Shown piece by piece: positions 7,281 through 12,257 of a stretch of DNA of 12,257 nt (within the stretch, counting starts at the first letter, position 1; the number at the start of each line of letters is the position of its first letter). The notes beneath the pieces were generated by a model, which was given only the letters and a program-made list of their open reading frames with translations, was not told the DNA's origin and ran no database searches. This DNA comes from Terfezia claveryi (lineage: Eukaryota; Ascomycota; Pezizomycetes; Pezizales; Pezizaceae), in the NCBI GenBank assembly GCA_015179025.1, contig WHUX01000740.1, positions 1 to 12,257 on the forward strand. Reading direction: 5' to 3'. The position numbers and the translations under genes were made by a program.

Positions 7281-9114
7281 GAATCAAGATAAATATTTAC
7301 TACTTACTTCTCTTCTTCAAGACCTTTGACACTCTTTATCTGATGACTCTAATAATAGAAACTTCACTCGAATTGTTAGTAGAAAAATAGTTACACCTAT
7401 AACTATTACTAAAGTAGGTCAAGCTATTTTTAAGCCAATTAAATTTAGAACTGTACAAGCTCCTATCGTTCGTATAATTGGTATAAAAATACAATTTGAT
7501 AGTTATTCTAGATTAATCAAAAACCCACCTAAAGTCTTTGATAAGAATAATGAAGAAGTTAAAGTGTTGATCACTCTGGTTTTACAATATGGTGATAAAC
7601 CTTAAACCTTCAAATAGGCTATTAACTTACCAAATGAAGATAAATAGAGAAAGACTATAAACAATGAGTTGGAAGCTATAAAGGATCAAGACATTTGAAA
7701 AGTGGTTCCAATACTATAAGATAAGAATATTATTAGAAGCAAGTGGATATTTAAGATTAAGCAAGATGCTAATAGAAATATTGATCTGTATAAGGCTTAT
7801 TTAGTTGCTCAAGGTTTCTTTCAATAACTTAGCATAGACTTTGATGAAATCTTCTCTCCTATTGTCCAATATAACTTTCTTTACCTCCTTATTGCTCTAT
7901 TTGCCCACTTCCAATAGGTCCCTTAATAAATAAATATTAAAGTAGCCTTTCTTTATAGCTCTTTGAATAAAATTATCTATATACAACTTCCAAAAGGCAC
8001 CCAGATTGATAGTATATATACTAAACTTAACTAATCTATTTATGGATTAAAGCAGTCTCCTTATCAGTAGTATAGATGGTTAATATCTTTCTTTCTAATA
8101 ATAGGTTTCTTTACTTGTACCTTTAACCCTTATATTTTCAGCTATAAGTTTGGCATAATTATACTTACCCTTTATATTAATAATATTACTTTATTTAGAT
8201 ATAAAAACTCAGTCATTATGAAGTCTACCAAATAGTTACTTAAATGAGAGTTTAAGTTAACTGATATAGGTAACTTAAATTGGCTTCTAGGAATTCGAAT
8301 TGGGTACTTTAAGCATAGTACTATACTATTCCAATCCTCCTATATTGATAAGATCCTTGAATATTTTGGTATGATGGACTACAACCCAGTCACTCTTCCT
8401 TTTGACTTAAACCATACTATCCAACAAAATATAGTCAAAGATGAAGATACTGATATTTCCCTCTATTAACAAATTATTGGATCCCTTATGTATATAGTTA
8501 TTGAAATACATCCTGACCTAGCTTACTCTGTAACTCTTCTTTTACAATTCTCTCACAAACTATAGAAGAATCGCTTTGGAGTAGTTAAATAATTCTTACA
8601 TTACCTTAAAGGTACTTGTGACCTTACCTTGACCTATAAACTTAGACAACCTCTTTTACACAAAGGATTTACTGATTCAGACTTTGCTAGATACTATAAT
8701 ACTTAACAGTCAACCTTAAGATATATCTTTAAGCTTACCTCCTATACCATCTGCTAGAGATTACAAAAACAAAAATGCGTAACAACCTCTACTACCGAAG
8801 CAGAATATATTACTGGTTCTACTGCTACTAAACAACAAATTTGGCTTCAGAATGCACTTAGTAAGCTTTCCATCAAAGATATTCTATCTGCCCTCTCATA
8901 TAACAATAATAGCTCTATCGACCTATCTCATAATCCTCAAATCTTTAATAAGTTAAAGTACATTGATGTTACTTACTACTTCATCTATGAACTCATTAAC
9001 TCTAGTACTATCACGCTATTACATATTCTTGGTGAATACAATCTAATGGAAATATATACAAAGGCTTTTTCTAGTTTATAGTTCTCCTATCTCAAAAGAT
9101 TAATTATAGGATAA
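7281..9114 (+). pseudogene. copia reverse transcriptase and RNase H (active sites lost)
   Basis: A frame change near 7250-7290 leads into a frame that holds to the TAA at 9112-9114, with about twenty stops, mostly where Gln or Trp is expected. Landmarks: SKWIFKIKQD (about 7738), INIKVAFLY at 7930-7956, where the family has IDxKxAFL, so the first catalytic Asp is Asn (7933), and YGLKQSPYQ (from about 8041). The YVDD box reads YINN at 8173-8184, so both Asp are Asn. Then LNWLLGIRIG follows. RNase H keeps TDSDFA (about 8671) and TTEAEY (about 8794) but has YNNNSSIDLS at 8899, where Asp (8902) is Asn. LKYIDVTYYFI and NLMEIYTKAF close the protein. The order integrase then reverse transcriptase defines copia. 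Confidence 0.93.
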
Positions 9115-9117
9115 CAA

Positions 9118-9128
9118 GTAAGAAAAGG
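9118..9128 (+). promoter_or_regulatory. copia polypurine tract
   Basis: The run gtaagaaaagg is almost wholly purine, abuts the 3' LTR, and lies a few bases after the Pol stop. This is the expected place for the plus-strand primer. Confidence 0.85.
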
Positions 9129-9767
9129 TGTTGAAAATAATCATTTTCTTTTAATATAGTTAAGTATTTCTATGCTATACATTGTTTTCTCTTACAATTA
9201 CTTTCCCATCATGCTGATACCTAATATAGATACTTGCTACCTGATTAAGAACTTTTGTATTATTTCTTTTATATATATTCATATATTATTCACATGTTCT
9301 AATTATCTTTACTTACCTTCCTAACTTAGTATCTATTTTTGTTGCATGATACTGCTTTACTACTTAAGGTTACTGCTTACTTATCTTAGTTGTTATGATA
9401 TAATAATAATCTCTTCTATAACTTTCTGTTATATTTATTGACTTATATTACTATCTTAGTCACATACCTCTATATATTTCTTTACTTACATATGCACAAT
9501 ATACTATTTTTAGATTATATAACTTAGACTTTCTTACTAGGTCTTTACCTTTAACTCATACCATTATATATAAGTTTTCTACTCCTATATCTAGTTCTAC
9601 ACACTTCTCGATTAGACTCAATAGACTGTCTACTCTCGACATAGTTCTACTATTTACTCTCTTGCACTTCTGCTCACTCATACTCTTTACTCAATAGTAT
9701 TGCTGTCTACTACTACTACCTTTATAATTACTACTATAATATCTCTACTCATAATAATCTTTCAATA
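9129..9767 (+). repeat. copia 3' LTR
   Basis: This copy has the same 639-bp length as 2882-3520 and aligns with it throughout. It keeps the canonical tgttgaaaat start and a ttcaata end, closer to the expected TG...CA than the 5' copy. Because both LTRs are made from one template during replication, their divergence arose after insertion; it is dominated by C/T and G/A differences. No separate promoter could be resolved in the AT-rich sequence. Confidence 0.95.
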
Positions 9768-9772
9768 GCTTT
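9768..9772 (+). repeat. copia target-site duplication, right (gcttt)
   Basis: It matches gcttt at 2877-2881 exactly and fixes the right edge of the copia insertion. Its last base is also the first base of palindrome unit 2. Confidence 0.92.
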
Positions 9773-9801
9773 GACACTTAAATAGGCTTGTTTAAGTATC
9801 A
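9772..9801. repeat. palindrome array, unit 2 (30 bp)
   Basis: The left half is tgacacttaaatagg and the right half is cttgtttaagtatca. Twelve of fifteen positions pair, and all three mismatches fit single transitions. It differs from unit 3 at eight positions, seven of them transitions, so the ancestral unit was probably an even better palindrome. Confidence 0.85.
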
Positions 9802-9809
9802 TAATATTT

Positions 9810-9839
9810 TAACACATGAACAAGCTTATTCAAGTGTCA
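9810..9839. repeat. palindrome array, unit 3 (30 bp)
   Basis: The left half is taacacatgaacaag and the right half is cttattcaagtgtca, centred on aagctt, with twelve of fifteen positions pairing. An 8-base AT spacer (9802-9809) separates it from unit 2, for a 38-base period. Confidence 0.85.
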
Positions 9840-9915
9840 TTGATAGATAATTGTTATCTTATGTTCTGAGATAAGAATCTTAGAAAGCTTATTTCTTTTA
9901 TGGCCCGTAAGGAAT
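9835..9915 (+). repeat. LTR-like relic sharing the gypsy-A hairpin core
   Basis: The stretch attgatagataattgttatc followed by tatgttctgagataa aligns with the gypsy-A LTR from about 2431 (ttgattgatatcgttgttatc, then ctgttcccgagataa) and continues through cttatt and tggcc. The first hairpin is kept: 9864-9872 with 9877-9885, nine pairs including one G-T, over a 4-base loop. The second is degraded but recognisable (9893-9914). It probably belongs to the 5' LTR of gypsy-B. The LTR ends and primer site could not be placed. Confidence 0.55.
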
Positions 9916-10697
9916 ACTTGTTTTTCTCCTTACTATAAGTCTTGTTTGAACGTTGGAATCTCTTTGGCTATTTTTAGGGATTTCTTTATCTAATGTTTAG
10001 GACGCATTTACTTGTTTAGGTATTTCCCTTAGTTGGATTAGTATATGGATTACTCATGTATTAGTGTTGTCTTTCTTTAGCACGTTATCTTTTCCTTTAT
10101 CTCTGACTCATTACTGACATGTCTTGTGTGGTCAGCGAGCTAACCACCTTCTCCTGTTCCAGTTGCCTATCTTATTCGGTAACTGATATCATGTCTTATT
10201 CTCTATTTTATTGTCAGCCTCGTTTCTATTACTTTCTCTGGCGTCATCTATGATACAGAACATATCTAGAATGAGCCATCTTGTATACATTATGATTAGG
10301 CATCATAATGAGTCTTGATGATTGTCCTAACATGAGTTCGTTTAGTCTCATAGCCTCAGAAATCTAGTGTCTATTAAAGACCTTATTTCCGTGGCCTCTC
10401 AATAGGACAGGATCTCTTTCAGTACAATCTAGTTGAGCAACATCAGAATATACAAGCTACACTGGTAATATTGTTTCTCCAGACCTCCGTGACTCCCCCG
10501 AACACCCCCCAAATACACAACAGCCGGCCGCTCTTTGGGACTCCTGTATAGGACCTAGACAGCGTACTTAGCTGCCCAACCACGTTGGTAGAGCCGTGTT
10601 CATCTTAGGAACACCTCTACTAACTTGGCCCACACTTACATTTTTTTTACCTGCAAACCAGCTTTAAAAATTTCTCCTCCTCTTTTCTAGGGCTTGA
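9916..10697. other. non-coding stretch before the gypsy-B gag
   Basis: I see no coding frame here. It is AT-rich up to about 10480 and then turns C-rich (10485-10540, with ccccc runs and gccggcc) before the gag region. Two structured spots stand out: an imperfect palindrome, gtggtcagcg followed by agctaaccac, at 10128-10147, and a perfect 9-bp stem, cattatgat at 10288-10296 with 10302-10310, over taggc. It should contain the rest of an LTR and the leader of gypsy-B, but I could not find a convincing primer-binding site. Confidence 0.5.
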
Positions 10698-12257
10698 TCA
10701 CCCCTAGTTCCTCTTGAACCTTGTCTAAACACTCTAGACAATTCTTTAGCTACTCCAGCTACTCCAGAACCTGAGCTCAACAAGGCCTGTGAATTAGTCA
10801 GTCACTGTTCTCCCTTGTCATTCCAGGAAAACGCCATCATATTCCTGTCAGCACTAATTATTCAGTACTAGCCTCTTTAGCAACCACATGGTCTCAGAAT
10901 TTCAGTAAAAGCCTTGCAAACGAAATTAAGCAAGCCCCAATAGCGTCAGAACAACACTCAGTCCTTAGAACCTCTAGCAGACTTTCAGGCCATGACCCTG
11001 AATTTAGTCCTCTCAAACAGAATCCTAGTTCTAGAACCACATCTAGACAATCATCTAAGGCAGATGAGGAAGAAGAACTCGAACAGGATGATGATGAGTT
11101 AGAAGAGTATCAAACGGAAGAAGAAACCCCTAAACCATCAACTCAAGGAAAACGTCCAGTAGTAGTTGTTCAGCAACCTACTTCAATCAAGCCTCAGCAA
11201 TCCCTTCAGCCTGAACTCAAAGATCAAAATGAATTATTCAATATGATTACAAACATGTCTGCATTCTATTACCAGCATAAACTAAGAGCTAAAACATTTA
11301 GTAATGATTATGAAGGATTTATTCAATTAATCAAAGCTACTTCAGAATTAGCTTAGGAACTCAAGCAACAAAATGTTCCAGAACAATTTCCGATCACGCC
11401 AGAAAAACCAGCAAGACATAGATCAGATCATTTAGGAATTCCAACAGCACCACAGAAAACTAAGGAAACTCACTCGAGCTTCCTATCTCATGCAAAAAAG
11501 GAATTCCGTGAAACCTTTTTACCTAAGAATCCTTTAGATATTTTTCGTGGATCTAGTTCCTCCTCTCAATAACCGAAACTACATTCTCCAGTCTTTCCTC
11601 CTCTAAAAAGCCCTTCAGCTCCTCCTGGATCTCGCATAAACACTAGTACCAAAACTCAGACAACCTCATTTCAGAACCCTGCTAGTACTACTACATCTAA
11701 TACTATGCCACCACCTCAGCAACCTCAACATGTTCCTCCACCTACTCTTAAACCTCCACAAACACCTAGCAAAACTCCAGCTAAGGTTAAATTGTCAGCT
11801 CCTCCTAGATCCGGTAACCCTGATGATTCAGATGGATTAGACTCTGAATCATCTGAAGGAAATAACAATCGAATTCCTATTGGACGTATTAGAAGATCTC
11901 AAAGCGTGGATACTACATCAAGTTCAGTCTTTGGAAGCAGCAAACTAAAGCTCCTAAACTCAAGATGAATAATGAGCTGGAAAATGGAAAGAAGCAGCTA
12001 CCTTTGACAATTGGGTAGATGATGCTAAGGATCTTTTAGATGTGGGAGACCTCGATCCAGACTCTAGAGAAGCTATGATTTGGCTTAGTTAGTACTTAGA
12101 AGGAGACGCAAAAGTTCTATACAGTTCCTACCGAAAAGACGATAGAACTAAGAACAATACAGTGGCTCAATTCCTTATAGAATTTCGGAAATTCTGCATT
12201 CCCTTTACCAGCAAAGATCAGCTTTGGAATGAATTCCAAGCTATCAGACAGACACAT
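10698..12257 (+). pseudogene. gypsy-B gag, frameshifted and cut by the window end
   Basis: The capsid protein gene of a second, less mutated gypsy-type element, spread over three frames. 10698-10871 reads ATPATPEPELNKACELV, then ENAIIFLSALI, to a TAG. The main frame runs from about 10793 to 11968 with a TAG at 11354 and a TAA at 11570, each where Gln would fit (LA*ELKQQN, SSSSQ*PKL). It holds an acidic block (DEEEELEQDDDELEE, about 11060-11105), NELFNMITNMSAFYYQ, and a Pro-rich stretch (11575-11800). After two frame changes (11940-11985), the frame from 11976 to the window end carries a retrotransposon gag domain: FDNWVDDAKDLL, YLEGDAKVLYSSY, FRKFCIPFTSKDQLWNEFQ, with one TAG at 12090. The nucleocapsid and Pol would lie beyond the window. 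Confidence 0.78.

Larger units (their letters stand above)
2882..9767 (+). mobile_element. full-length, heavily mutated Ty1/copia retrotransposon
   Basis: The element is 6886 bp with 639-bp LTRs, a primer site, gag, protease, integrase, reverse transcriptase and RNase H in the Ty1/copia order (integrase before reverse transcriptase), a polypurine tract, and matching gcttt target duplications. An extra segment of about 1 kb within the protease accounts for part of the length; without it the element would be about 5.8 kb. Nonsense codons are abundant and fit C-to-T or G-to-A at CpA/TpG, and the DNA is very AT-rich with many TpA steps, as expected after RIP. No frame is intact. Confidence 0.95.

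Noticed and set aside
2845..9839. Palindromic repeat units as a possible CRISPR array
   Set aside because: Spacers are only 6-8 bases and AT-rich, there are no cas genes, and the context is a eukaryotic retrotransposon cluster.
10128..10147. Possible tRNA fragment (ggttagctc-like on the minus strand)
   Set aside because: No B box, no acceptor stem and no clover-leaf could be drawn; it is only an imperfect palindrome.

Overview
This window is a graveyard of broken LTR retrotransposons from what is most likely a filamentous ascomycete (Pezizomycotina). No intact gene was found, and nothing looks like a single-copy host gene. The case for the host is indirect: a chromodomain-bearing Ty3/gypsy Pol, a Ty1/copia element, and mutation dominated by C-to-T and G-to-A changes, mostly at CpA/TpG, which turn Gln and Trp codons into stops. 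That pattern is what repeat-induced point mutation (RIP) leaves behind.

Layout. (1) Positions 1-2852 hold the 3' half of a Ty3/gypsy element (gypsy-A): RNase H, integrase, chromodomain, a purine-rich polypurine tract, and a 3' LTR with two back-to-back perfect hairpins. It is moderately GC-rich and only lightly mutated. (2) From about 2845 the base composition falls sharply to AT-rich. An approximately 37-bp tandem array of palindromes begins here. (3) At 2882-9767 a full-length Ty1/copia element has inserted into that array. It has two 639-bp LTRs, a 5-bp target duplication (gcttt), a primer site matching the anticodon arm of initiator tRNA-Met, gag, protease, integrase, reverse transcriptase and RNase H. 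It carries dozens of nonsense codons, and most catalytic acidic residues have become Asn or Lys. An unrelated segment of roughly 1 kb (about 4800-5880) sits inside its protease region. (4) At 9772-9839 the palindrome array resumes, followed by an LTR relic whose hairpin core resembles the gypsy-A LTR. (5) Positions 9916-10697 are non-coding, and 10698-12257 is a frameshifted gag of a second gypsy-type element (gypsy-B) that runs off the end of the window.

Order of events, by inference: the copia element is younger than the palindrome array it splits, because its target duplication lies in an array spacer. RIP-like mutation came after the insertion, because the two LTRs, identical when inserted, now differ mainly by transitions. 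None of the reading frames could make a working polyprotein. The features most worth following up are the split palindrome array, the hairpin core shared by two LTRs, and the foreign segment within the copia protease.
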